NCBI RefSeq assembly: GCF_030164465.1
Contig: NZ_JASNJE010000006.1
Span: 62,001-126,000, forward strand
Origin: Sedimentitalea xiamensis
GTDB lineage: Bacteria; Pseudomonadota; Alphaproteobacteria; Rhodobacterales; Rhodobacteraceae
Length of the DNA stretch: 64,000 bases
Direction: 5' to 3'
In this document: positions 28,470 to 36,568 of the stretch, in pieces
How the letters are laid out: each line of letters starts with the position of its first letter
Numbering within the stretch: the stretch's first letter is position 1
Made by a program: the position numbers and the translations under genes
Notes under the pieces: model-generated
Database searches by the model: none
What the model saw: the letters and a program-made list of their open reading frames with translations, nothing else
What the model was told of the DNA's origin: nothing

Positions 28470-29131
28470 TGCTGCTCGGCGCTTTCCGGGATCTGAGCCT
28501 GCAATTCCCGGATCACCTTCTGCCAAAGCTCGGGCGGTTGTGCCCCCGGCACGGCATGTTTGCCGGCGACGATGAAGGTTGGAACCGATGTCACGCCCAT
28601 TTCGCGGCTGTGACGGTCGCGTTTCGCGATGTCGTCCCGATCCGCATCCGTCGCCAGAAGCCGCGCCACCACAGACGCATCCATTCCGATGCTGTCGGCG
28701 ATATCGGCCAGAACCTCGGGGTCGCCGATATCGCGGGCTTCGACGAAATAGGCGTTGAACAGCGCATCGACCATGTCGTTCTGTTTGTGCTCTATGCCGG
28801 CCCAATGGATCAGCCGGTGGGCGTCCATGGTGTTGGGCGTGCGGGCCATGTCTTCGAAATTGATGCTCAGCCCGGCGGCCTCGGCGCTTTCGACGACCGG
28901 CGCATAGGCGCGCACCGCGCCATCCTTGCCGCCGAACTTGGCTTCGAGATAGGCGCGCCGGTCCATGCCGTCCTCCGGCATGTCCGGGTTCAACTGGAAG
29001 GGATGCCACTGGATGACGAAGGGATGGTCGGGGATCGCCGCCAAAGCCTGGTCCAGATGGGTCTTGCCGATGTAGCACCACGGGCAAATCGGGTCCGAAA
29101 GGATGTCCAGCGAAATTGTGCGGTCTGTCAT
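28466..29131 (-). CDS. DsbA-family oxidoreductase (FrnE-like)
   Basis: 221 residues without a signal peptide, so probably cytoplasmic. The thioredoxin-fold active site CPWC is at 16-19 (SDPICPWCYIGK), the helical insert follows, and the cis-proline loop is VTSVPTFIV. The family includes FrnE and 2-hydroxychromene-2-carboxylate-isomerase-like enzymes. Its start overlaps the stop of the acyl-CoA synthetase gene by 4 bases, and its stop overlaps the channel start. Confidence 0.9.
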   Translation of the reverse strand: MTDRTISLDILSDPICPWCYIGKTHLDQALAAIPDHPFVIQWHPFQLNPDMPEDGMDRRAYLEAKFGGKDGAVRAYAPVVESAEAAGLSINFEDMARTPNTMDAHRLIHWAGIEHKQNDMVDALFNAYFVEARDIGDPEVLADIADSIGMDASVVARLLATDADRDDIAKRDRHSREMGVTSVPTFIVAGKHAVPGAQPPELWQKVIRELQAQIPESAEQH

Positions 29132-30645
29132 CGGTCCTTGGCTTTGAAATATGCATGCAGGGCGCGGCGCAGCAGCTTTCCGTTTGCGCTGACGGGCAAT
29201 GCAGGCAGGTGGATATAGGCACGGGGCTGCTTGTACCGCGCCAGCTTGTCCTGAACATAGGTGCGCAGCACCGCATCGTCCAGAGCGGCCGGGCCGGTGT
29301 AGAAGGCCGCTATGATCCGGGTGTCTTCCTTGATCTCGATATCGGTCACGCCGGCCTGGGTGATGCCGGGATGGCCGGACAGGACGGTTTCGACTTCGAG
29401 AGGCGACACGCGGTAGCCTCCGGCATTCATCATGTCGTCGTTCCGGCCCAGGTAGCTGATCTGACCGTCGGCCGCCATCGCGCCGAGGTCCCCGGTCAGG
29501 AACCAGTCCCCCTGCATGCGGTCCGCGGCTTCGTCGGGCGCGTTCAGGTATCCCAGCATCAGGCCGGGATCTTCGCGGTGCACCGCGATGACGCCCTCCT
29601 GGCCCTGCGGCACCGGGCCATCGGCATCGACGATGGCGACGCGTCGCCCCTGCTGCGGGCGCCCCAGCGCATCGCCGCGCGCCGGCTGCGACGGACTGGT
29701 CGAAATGAACGTCGAACATTCCGACATGCCATAGGCCTCGTAGATCTCGGTTCCGGTCGCGCGGTGCCACAGGCCCGCCAGGTGCCGTGACAGCTTTTCA
29801 CCGGCGCTCAGCCCATGTCGGAGGTGCGGCAGATCCAGATGTGTCCGGTCGGACAGGAACTTGCGATAGACGCCCGGCGCGGCGGCGAAGATCGTGGCTT
29901 CATGGGTTTTCATCAGCTTCGGCAGATCGGCCAGATCGGTGCCCTGTTCCGGGATCAGCGCCGTCGCGCCAATGGTCCAGGGATCCATCAGTCCGGTTCC
30001 CAGCGTATAGGTCCAGTTGAACGCGCCGGCGTGAAGCAGGCGGTCCTGCGGGGTCAGCCCATACCAGCCGTCGATCATCATCCGCCGGGCCCAGATCGCC
30101 CGGTGGGCATGGGCGACGGCGCGCGGCTTGCCCGAGGTGCCGGAGGTGTAGACGACATAGGCCAGCCGGTTCGGATCGCCCTTGTCCCAGGCGCAGGGCG
30201 GCTGATCGCGCATCGCGCGCAACGCGTCGAGCGTGATCATTCGCGGGTGCGCGGCACAGGCCACGTCCGGGTCGTGCAGAACCGCCGCGACCGACAGTTC
30301 CGCGATCATCTTCGCGGTTTCGCTTTCGGTCAGCTGCGACGAGGTCGGCACCGGAACCAGTCCGGCGGCGATCGCACCGAGGTAGGCGATCGGGAAATCG
30401 ATAGTGTTTCCGAGCCGCATCAGGACAATGTCGCCGGGGCGCAGCCCGAGGGCAAGCAGCCCGGTGCCGGTGGCGCGTATGGCACCGCTCAACTGTCCAA
30501 AGCTCCAGTCCTGCGATCCGGAGGCTCCCAGAACCGAAAGGGCCGTTTTTTCCGGGTGTCGATCCGCATGCCCGATCACGTGCTCCGCCAAGTTGAAGGG
30601 CGCGGGGCAGGCGGGAGGCGGACCCATGTCGAAGATCGATTGCAT
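29128..30645 (-). CDS. AMP-dependent acyl-CoA synthetase
   Basis: 505 residues of the ANL superfamily: P-loop YTSGTSGKPRAVAHAH, YGMSE, TGDLGAMAADGQISYLGR, and the C-terminal catalytic lysine in SANGKLLRR. It would activate a carboxylic acid as acyl-AMP and then acyl-CoA. Resemblance is to the benzoate/medium-chain acid CoA ligase branch, but the substrate is not determined. It is divergent from the XRE-cupin gene with 64 bases between starts, which suggests shared regulation. Confidence 0.9.
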   Translation of the reverse strand: MQSIFDMGPPPACPAPFNLAEHVIGHADRHPEKTALSVLGASGSQDWSFGQLSGAIRATGTGLLALGLRPGDIVLMRLGNTIDFPIAYLGAIAAGLVPVPTSSQLTESETAKMIAELSVAAVLHDPDVACAAHPRMITLDALRAMRDQPPCAWDKGDPNRLAYVVYTSGTSGKPRAVAHAHRAIWARRMMIDGWYGLTPQDRLLHAGAFNWTYTLGTGLMDPWTIGATALIPEQGTDLADLPKLMKTHEATIFAAAPGVYRKFLSDRTHLDLPHLRHGLSAGEKLSRHLAGLWHRATGTEIYEAYGMSECSTFISTSPSQPARGDALGRPQQGRRVAIVDADGPVPQGQEGVIAVHREDPGLMLGYLNAPDEAADRMQGDWFLTGDLGAMAADGQISYLGRNDDMMNAGGYRVSPLEVETVLSGHPGITQAGVTDIEIKEDTRIIAAFYTGPAALDDAVLRTYVQDKLARYKQPRAYIHLPALPVSANGKLLRRALHAYFKAKDR

Positions 30646-30709
30646 GGCCCTTGGCTAGCGCGCCAGAGAGATCGTTGCAAGCTGCCCGGAGCGCTCCTAT
30701 AGAACGGCC

Positions 30710-31333
30710 ATGACACCGCGCGATCCGAAGGCCATCATCCGCATCGCCCGCAGTTCCGGGGCGGACAGCGACGCGCAGCCGCTGGATCTCGGGGCGCGGG
30801 TGCGCGAGTTGCGCAAGGCGCGGTCCTGGACTCTGGAACAGGCCGCGAGCCAGGCCGGTCTGGCGCGTTCTACCCTGTCCAAGATCGAGAACGGGCAGAT
30901 GTCTCCGACCTACGAGGCCCTGAAAAAGCTGGCTGTCGGGTTGCGGATCTCGGTGCCGCAACTGTTCACGCCACCGGAGCGCGACCAGATCACCGGCCGC
31001 CTGGCGGTGACGAAATCAGGTGAAGGCGAGGCCCATGCGACGGCGACCTACGAACACGAGCTTCTGGCCGAAAACCTGACTAAGAAGCAGATGCTGCCCT
31101 ACCGGGCGCGGGTGCGGGCGCGGTCGATGGAGGAATTCGAAGGTTGGGTGCGCCATGACGGGGAAGAGTTCCTGTATGTGCTGACCGGGGTCGTCAGGCT
31201 GTTCACGGAATTCTATGAACCGATCGAGATGCGCCGGGGCGACAGCGCCTATTACGACGCGACCATGGGGCACAACGTGATTTCGGTCAGCGCCGAAGAT
31301 GCCCTGATTCTCTGGGTGACGTCGCTGACCTGA
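30710..31333 (+). CDS. XRE-family regulator with C-terminal cupin
   Basis: 207 residues. A helix-turn-helix at about 28-82 (WTLEQAASQAGLARSTLSKI) is joined to a cupin at about 120-205 (HDGEEFLYVLTGVVRLF and RRGDSAYYDATMGHNV). Such regulators sense a small molecule through the cupin and often control a neighbouring catabolic operon. Its position, divergent from the CoA-ligase unit, makes that unit the likely target. Confidence 0.9.
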   Translation: MTPRDPKAIIRIARSSGADSDAQPLDLGARVRELRKARSWTLEQAASQAGLARSTLSKIENGQMSPTYEALKKLAVGLRISVPQLFTPPERDQITGRLAVTKSGEGEAHATATYEHELLAENLTKKQMLPYRARVRARSMEEFEGWVRHDGEEFLYVLTGVVRLFTEFYEPIEMRRGDSAYYDATMGHNVISVSAEDALILWVTSLT

Positions 31334-31336
31334 CGT

Positions 31337-31573
31337 TCAGGCGGCTTCGTGCCCGTCTTCCGCCTCGCAAAGCAGGCTCTGGATATAGAGAAAATCCTCG
31401 ACCTCCTCTCGGGCTTCGGTCAACGTCAGGTTCTGGACATCCGCCAGGTAGGCTTCGAAGCGATCCCGGTCCAGTTTCGAGAACGGCATGGCCGCATCGT
31501 CCAGTTTGGGAAACCGGATCTGCAGGCGACGGTACCAGGTGGCCCAATCCGCCGTCATGTCTGTCCAGGTCAT
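31337..31573 (-). CDS. small hypothetical protein
   Basis: 78 residues starting MTWTDMTADW at 31573, with AAAGGGG about nine bases upstream; an ATG three codons earlier sits directly on that Shine-Dalgarno and is less likely. The protein is acidic and helical (LTLTEAREEVEDFLYIQSLL), with no signal peptide or known motif. It is convergent with the XRE-cupin gene, three bases between stops. About 170 bases separate it from the peptide-binding protein gene on the same strand, with nothing recognisable. Confidence 0.65.
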   Translation of the reverse strand: MTWTDMTADWATWYRRLQIRFPKLDDAAMPFSKLDRDRFEAYLADVQNLTLTEAREEVEDFLYIQSLLCEAEDGHEAA

Positions 31574-31746
31574 AGCATGCATCCCCTTTGGCAATCTCTT
31601 GCCTCCCATCCGCCAGCGTAGCGACGCTGCAACGCAGAGAAAAGAGGCTATCGGTCGCAGCCGCGATTTTTTGTAAAGGTTCTGTGAAGGTCCCTGATGC
31701 GTCGGCGGCTGGTGGTCAAGCCATTGAAAATACGTACTTTTCGCCT

Positions 31747-33564
31747 CTATTCCGGGTCGTACCACCAGACATCGGGCAGGAATCCAACCGCGTCGCCGTA
31801 GATTGGCAACCGGTCGGGGAAACGGAGGTGCCGGGAATGGGCGATGCGACCCACGTCATACTGCCAGATCGGAATCACGTATCGTCCGGTCGTCAGCACG
31901 CGATCCAGCGCCCTGACCGCGGACACGAAATCTGTCCGGGTTTCGGCGGTGAGCATCGTGTCGATCATCGCGTCCACCGCCGGCGAAGCGACGCCCATCA
32001 GGTTTCGGGATCCCGGCGTTTCCGCGCCGCCGCTGCCCCAGTAGAGCCTTTGTTCGTTGCCGGGAGACAGTGACAGATCGCGGCGAAACGGCGTCATGTC
32101 AAAGTCGTATTCCCCGATCCGGGCGGTGTATTGCGCGTCATCGACGGTCGTCACGGTCACGGCCATTCCGAGCCGCTCCAGCGCCTGACGGTAGATTTCG
32201 ATCACGGTCTGGTTCCCGGTGTCGCCCTGACGTAGTAGCACGTCAAAGGCAAACGGATCGCCATTTCGATCCGTCAGAACGCCGTCGGTTACGGTCCATC
32301 CGGCCTCTGCCAGCAAGTTCACGGCACGTCGCAGGTTTTTCCGGTTGCGCGCGGTGCCATCGCTTTGCGGCAGCGCGTAGCCGTCCAGCGCATCCGGTGC
32401 GAGCGTTTCCGAATAGGGGGCGAGCAGCGCGCGGACATCAGCGGATGGCGGTCCCGGCTGCATCGCCAGTTCGGAATTGGAGAAATAGGACGTGATGCGC
32501 GGCTGCACGCCGCCTGTGAGCGTGTCGTTGATGTATTCGAAGTTGAAGGCGAGCAGCATCGCTTCCCGGACGCGCCAGTCCTGAAATGGCGCACGGCGGG
32601 TGTTCATCACGAAGCCGGTCATGCCGGACGGTTTCCGGTGGGGAATTTCGGACTTGATGATATCGCCGCGCTGAACGGCGGGAAAGTTGTACTGCGTTTC
32701 CCATTTCTCGGCATTGAACTCGCGGTTGACAGTCAGTTCGCCGGCCTTGAAGGCTTCGAACAGAACGGTTTCGTCGCCGTAGAACTCGATCCGCAGTTCA
32801 TCGAAGTTCTGGGTGCCGCGCCGGAACGGAAGGTCGTTGCCCCAATAGTCCGGGTTGCGGCGCAGGGTCACGAAGCGTCCGGCCTCGAAATCCGATACCA
32901 CATAGGCGCCGGTTCCGATCGGAATGTCATCCAGCCCCGACGCGGCGAAGGTCTTGCCGTCCCACTGCGCCTTCTTCAGAATCGGGCGCATGCCGGCGAT
33001 CAGGGCGAGTTCGCGGTCCGCGGTGTTGAAGTCGAAGCGGACGCTGCGCGGACCGGTCTGGCGGATCCCGGCGATCTGTTCCGCCAGCCCGCGATACCGC
33101 AGGTGCCCGGCGGTGCCGAGCGTCTGGTAGGACCAGATCACGTCTTCGACCGTGACCGGGCTGCCGTCCGAGAACCGGGCATCGGGGTGAAGATCGAATT
33201 CCACCCAGGACCGGTCGGGCGCGGCGCGCACTGATTCGGCCAGAAGCCCGTAGAGCGAGAAGGGTTCGTCCCAGGACCGGCCCAAAAGCGACTCGTAGCC
33301 CCAGAACCGCAACTGCCAGGGAGAGGTGCCTTTCTGCACGAAAGGATTGAGCGAATCAAAGCCGCCGGTGTTGCCGAAAACGATACGGCCCCCCTTGGGG
33401 GCTTCGGGGTTCGCATAGGGAAGAGACACAAAATCCGGTGGCAGGGCCGGCGTGCCATACATAGCTATGCCATGAAGTGATTCTGCGCCGCTTTCACTGG
33501 CCGCGAGAATGGTGGCGATTCCGATGGCGATCGCGCATGCGCGTTGGAAAAAAACTGGTCGCAC
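31747..33564 (-). CDS. ABC transporter peptide-binding protein (family 5, YejA-like)
   Basis: 605 residues with a GTG start and a Sec signal peptide ending near ESGAES. SBP_bac_5 features include the start HGIAMYGTPALPPDF, GGFDSLNPFVQKG, SDGSPVTVEDVIWSYQT and the C-terminal NLMGVASPAVDAMID. YejA-like proteins deliver oligopeptides or microcin C to YejBEF permeases. No permease or ATPase genes follow downstream on this strand; the next gene is the 78-residue hypothetical, so this is an orphan binding protein unless the system lies elsewhere. Confidence 0.9.
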   Translation of the reverse strand: MRPVFFQRACAIAIGIATILAASESGAESLHGIAMYGTPALPPDFVSLPYANPEAPKGGRIVFGNTGGFDSLNPFVQKGTSPWQLRFWGYESLLGRSWDEPFSLYGLLAESVRAAPDRSWVEFDLHPDARFSDGSPVTVEDVIWSYQTLGTAGHLRYRGLAEQIAGIRQTGPRSVRFDFNTADRELALIAGMRPILKKAQWDGKTFAASGLDDIPIGTGAYVVSDFEAGRFVTLRRNPDYWGNDLPFRRGTQNFDELRIEFYGDETVLFEAFKAGELTVNREFNAEKWETQYNFPAVQRGDIIKSEIPHRKPSGMTGFVMNTRRAPFQDWRVREAMLLAFNFEYINDTLTGGVQPRITSYFSNSELAMQPGPPSADVRALLAPYSETLAPDALDGYALPQSDGTARNRKNLRRAVNLLAEAGWTVTDGVLTDRNGDPFAFDVLLRQGDTGNQTVIEIYRQALERLGMAVTVTTVDDAQYTARIGEYDFDMTPFRRDLSLSPGNEQRLYWGSGGAETPGSRNLMGVASPAVDAMIDTMLTAETRTDFVSAVRALDRVLTTGRYVIPIWQYDVGRIAHSRHLRFPDRLPIYGDAVGFLPDVWWYDPE

Positions 33565-33643
33565 TTTGGCAACAATCCCGCTCTTGCCTTATTTTGTTAA
33601 CGCTCAGGGTAACGGGGGATTCACGTCTTTTCAAACTTTTAGC

Positions 33644-33672
33644 TTGGATGCTTCAGGGAAATTGCGTATACA
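33644..33672 (+). promoter_or_regulatory. candidate sigma70-like promoter of the small RNA
   Basis: TTGGAT and TATACA are separated by 17 bases. The -35 match is modest and the -10 match fair. It is reported because the implied start near 33679 fits the two hairpins that follow. The rest of the 323-base spacer (33565-33887) shows no gene on either strand. Confidence 0.4.
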
Positions 33673-33678
33673 TAAATC

Positions 33679-33754
33679 ACTGCTCGATAGGTTTCTTGCC
33701 TGTATGAAACCTGCCTCAATAACTTAACGCCCGCCTTGCGCGGGCGTTTTTTTT
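33679..33754 (+). ncRNA. candidate small RNA
   Basis: About 75 bases in the spacer between the divergent peptide-binding and bdhA genes. It contains a hairpin at 33689-33712 (stem AGGTTTC/GAAACCT, ten-base loop) followed by a strong intrinsic terminator. No protein gene on the + strand ends nearby that would need this terminator. The 5' end is inferred from the candidate promoter. I cannot assign an RNA family. It could instead be a leader that is attenuated before bdhA. Confidence 0.45.
33727..33754 (+). terminator. strong intrinsic terminator
   Basis: A perfect eight-base stem (ACGCCCGC/GCGGGCGT) with a five-base loop is followed by a run of eight Ts. It is the clearest Rho-independent terminator in the window. 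It lies more than 2 kb from the previous + strand gene, so its natural client is the candidate small RNA. Confidence 0.88.
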
Positions 33755-33887
33755 GGCTGCGGCGTGAACCGGCGCGGGTGGGGACGTCCGGGCAGGCGGC
33801 ATGGGGGCACACCGCGATTTGCCGTTTCCTTTGCACTTGCAGCATGCCATTCTCACCGGCAGTCCACCGCAAGGAAAAGAGGCCGGA

Positions 33888-34661
33888 ATGTCGTTGAAGG
33901 GAAAGACCGCCGTTGTCACCGGGTCCAATTCGGGAATTGGCCTGGGGATCGCGTGGGAAATGGCACGAGCGGGCGCCGACGTGGTGCTGAATTCGTTCAC
34001 GGACCGGCAGGAGGATCATGACCTGGCGCGGCAGATCGCGGCCGAAACAGGGGTCGCCGCGCGCTATGTCAAGGCCGATCTGTCCAAGGCCGCAGAGTGC
34101 CGCGACCTGATCCAGCAGGCCGGTCGCTGCGATATCCTGGTCAACAATGCCGGCATCCAGCATGTGGCGCCGATCGACGAATTTCCGGTCGACAAATGGG
34201 ATGCGATCATCGCGATCAACCTGAACTCGGCTTTTCACACCACGGCCGTCGCGCTGCCGATGATGCGGGAAGCCGGCTGGGGCCGGGTGGTGAACATCGC
34301 CAGCGCGCACGGCCTGACGGCCAGCCCCTACAAATCCGCCTATGTCGCGGCAAAGCACGGCATCGTCGGCATGACGAAGACCGTCGCATTGGAAACGGCG
34401 CAGGAACCGATCACCGCGAATGCGATCTGTCCCGGCTACGTGCTGACGCCGCTGGTGGAAGCGCAGATTCCGGACACGATGGAAAAATACGGGATGGGGC
34501 GTGAAGAGGTCATCAAGACGGTGATGCTCGAACGCCAGCCCAGCCGGGAATTCGCGACGGTCGAGCAGCTGGGCGGCACCGCCGTGTTTCTGTGTTCCGA
34601 CGCGGCGGCGCAGATCACCGGGACCACGATCAGTGTCGATGGCGGCTGGACGGCTCTCTGA
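33888..34661 (+). CDS. bdhA: 3-hydroxybutyrate dehydrogenase
   Basis: 257 residues, short-chain dehydrogenase fold. NAD motif TGSNSGIG at 11-18, NNAG at 86-89, catalytic Ser139, Tyr152 and Lys156, and the C-terminal TGTTISVDGGWTAL shared by D-3-hydroxybutyrate dehydrogenases. It oxidises 3-hydroxybutyrate to acetoacetate. The start at 33888 follows a purine-rich AAGGAAAAGAGG. The patatin-like gene lies 87 bases downstream on the same strand. Confidence 0.92.
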   Translation: MSLKGKTAVVTGSNSGIGLGIAWEMARAGADVVLNSFTDRQEDHDLARQIAAETGVAARYVKADLSKAAECRDLIQQAGRCDILVNNAGIQHVAPIDEFPVDKWDAIIAINLNSAFHTTAVALPMMREAGWGRVVNIASAHGLTASPYKSAYVAAKHGIVGMTKTVALETAQEPITANAICPGYVLTPLVEAQIPDTMEKYGMGREEVIKTVMLERQPSREFATVEQLGGTAVFLCSDAAAQITGTTISVDGGWTAL

Positions 34662-34692
34662 GGATAAGCGCGTCCTGGCCTGGCCGGATCGG

Positions 34693-34741
34693 GCGGGGGC
34701 CGGCCCCCGCACCCCCGGAGTATTTGCACAAAGATGAAGGA
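34693..34741 (+). repeat. palindromic spacer of Rhodobacteraceae type
   Basis: A perfect 18-base palindrome (GCGGGGGCC/GGCCCCCGC, 34693-34710) is followed by ACCCCCGGAGTATTTGCACAAAGATGAAG. I recognise this composite of a GC-rich dyad plus a CCCGGAGTATTT-like tail as a recurrent intergenic element in genomes of this family. Only one copy is in the window. The tail ends in the Shine-Dalgarno of the patatin gene. Confidence 0.55.
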
Positions 34742-34748
34742 GCCGGCC

Positions 34749-35783
34749 ATGCCGAAGGTCAAGCGGATCAATCTGGCCCTGCAAGGGGGCGGGGCGCACG
34801 GCGCTTTCACCTGGGGCGTTCTCGACAGGATTCTCCAGGAGGAGGATATCGAAATCGCGGCGATCTCCGGCACCTCTGCCGGAGCATTGAATGGCGCCGC
34901 GCTGAAAGCCGGGATGATTTCCGGCGGGCGCGACGGGGCGCGGGCCAACCTGGACTGGCTCTGGTCCCGCGTCGGGGCACAACAGGACGCGCGGCTGGTC
35001 GACTGGATGCGGGGGCTCGATCCGGGGCGGGTTGCGCGGGCGATCGAATATTCGCCTGCATTTGCCGTCGCCGACATGTGGTCGCGGATGATTTCCCCGT
35101 ACAGTTTCGGTCCTTTTTATCGCAACCCGCTGGAATCGATCGTCCGGTCCTTTGACTTCGACAAGGTCTGCGCGGAGGCAGGGCCGGATCTGTTCGTCTG
35201 TGCGACGCGGGTGCGTACCGGCAAGATCCGGGTGTTTTCCGGGCCGGAGATCAGCACGGACGCAATTCTGGCCTCGGCCTGTTTGCCGACCCTGTTCCAG
35301 GCGGTGGAAATAGACGATCCGATCACCGGCCGACGGGAAGCCTATTGGGATGGCGGCTATACAGGAAACCCGGCGCTATTTCCTCTGTTCGCCGACCATT
35401 TGCCGTCGGATATCGTTATCATCAACATCAATCCGCTCGAACGGGATTCGGTTCCGGTGACGCCGCACCAGATACAGAACCGGATCAACGAGATCAGTTT
35501 CAATTCGTCCCTGCTGCGCGAACTCCGGGCCATCGCCTTCGTGCAGCGCTTGATCGCGGATGGCACCATGTCTTCGGAACGGATGAAAAAGGTGTTTGTC
35601 CACATGGTCGCGGATGACGTCCTGATGAACGATCTGTCGGTCGCAACCAAGCTCATGCCCAACGCTTTCGTTCTGGACCGGCTGAAGACCGCCGGGCAGA
35701 TCGCTGCGGAGGCGTTCCTGTCTACTCACAAGAACGATCTCAACCGGAAGGGGACAGTCGATCTTGTTGAAACCTACAATTAA
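34749..35783 (+). CDS. patatin-like phospholipase family protein
   Basis: 344 residues. Oxyanion loop GGGAHG at 13-18, nucleophile Ser43 in GTSAG, and Asp201 in WDGGYTG form the patatin Ser-Asp dyad. There is no signal peptide, so it acts inside the cell. The start at 34749 is chosen because AAGGAG lies seven bases upstream; an ATG at 34734 overlaps that site. Being downstream of bdhA, a role in polyhydroxybutyrate or 3-hydroxyacyl ester turnover is plausible but inferred. Confidence 0.88.
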   Translation: MPKVKRINLALQGGGAHGAFTWGVLDRILQEEDIEIAAISGTSAGALNGAALKAGMISGGRDGARANLDWLWSRVGAQQDARLVDWMRGLDPGRVARAIEYSPAFAVADMWSRMISPYSFGPFYRNPLESIVRSFDFDKVCAEAGPDLFVCATRVRTGKIRVFSGPEISTDAILASACLPTLFQAVEIDDPITGRREAYWDGGYTGNPALFPLFADHLPSDIVIININPLERDSVPVTPHQIQNRINEISFNSSLLRELRAIAFVQRLIADGTMSSERMKKVFVHMVADDVLMNDLSVATKLMPNAFVLDRLKTAGQIAAEAFLSTHKNDLNRKGTVDLVETYN

Positions 35784-36490
35784 TTCGGCCGCGGTTTGGT
35801 TTTGGACGCCGTTTCGGGCGGAACCGTCGGGTCCTTGCCGTTGGGGTAGACCAGCCCGGCTGAAATGACCAGCTTGGCAGCTTCCTCGACGGTCATGTCC
35901 AGTTCGATGACATCTTCTTTCGGCAGGAACAGAAGGAACCCGGATGTCGGATTCGGCGTGGTCGGAAGAAAGATGCTCATCAATTCGCCGGTCGTTTGCG
36001 CCCGTTTGGAGATTTCGCCTTTCGCGGTGGTGGAGATGAATCCGATGGCCCAGATGTCCTTGCGCGGATACTGGATCAGGCAGGCCTTCTCAAAGGAGCG
36101 TTCAGACTGGGCGAAGACGGTTTCCGAGATCTGCTTGATCCCTGAATAAATCGACCGCACGACCGGCATCCTGTCCACGATGCTTTCGCCCCAGCGGATC
36201 AGGGATCGTCCGATCAGTCCCTTCGCGATCCAGCCGATGAAGATCGTGAACACGAGAAAGATCACGACCCCGACACCGCGCAGGTTGATGCCGATATAGT
36301 GTTCCGGCCGGATCGTCTGGGGAACCAGCGGCAGAACGAAGCCGTCGATCCAGCCGACAACGGTCCAGATCAGCCACATGGTGAGGCCGACCGGCGCAAT
36401 GACCACGAGGCCGGTCAGAAAAGACGATCTCAGGCGGGCAAACAGGCTCGGCTTGCGTATCTGCGGGTCGTCGTCAAAGGGAGTTGTCAT
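35780..36490 (-). CDS. DUF502 family membrane protein
   Basis: 236 residues. Two membrane segments near 23-45 (SFLTGLVVIAPVGLTMWLIW) and 67-90, then a conserved cytoplasmic part with VDRMPVVRSIYSGIKQISE and PTTPNPTSGFLLFLP, the DUF502 signature. Function is not established. The start MTTPFDDDP at 36490 is taken; a longer frame adds nine residues. The stop overlaps the convergent patatin stop by 4 bases. Confidence 0.9.
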   Translation of the reverse strand: MTTPFDDDPQIRKPSLFARLRSSFLTGLVVIAPVGLTMWLIWTVVGWIDGFVLPLVPQTIRPEHYIGINLRGVGVVIFLVFTIFIGWIAKGLIGRSLIRWGESIVDRMPVVRSIYSGIKQISETVFAQSERSFEKACLIQYPRKDIWAIGFISTTAKGEISKRAQTTGELMSIFLPTTPNPTSGFLLFLPKEDVIELDMTVEEAAKLVISAGLVYPNGKDPTVPPETASKTKPRPN

Positions 36491-36568
36491 CGGCGTTCCA
36501 TCGGTTTGCCAGCGCAACCTAGGTAGTTGTCGCGCCCGCTACAATGGGCTGCGATGGCGCGGCGGGGC

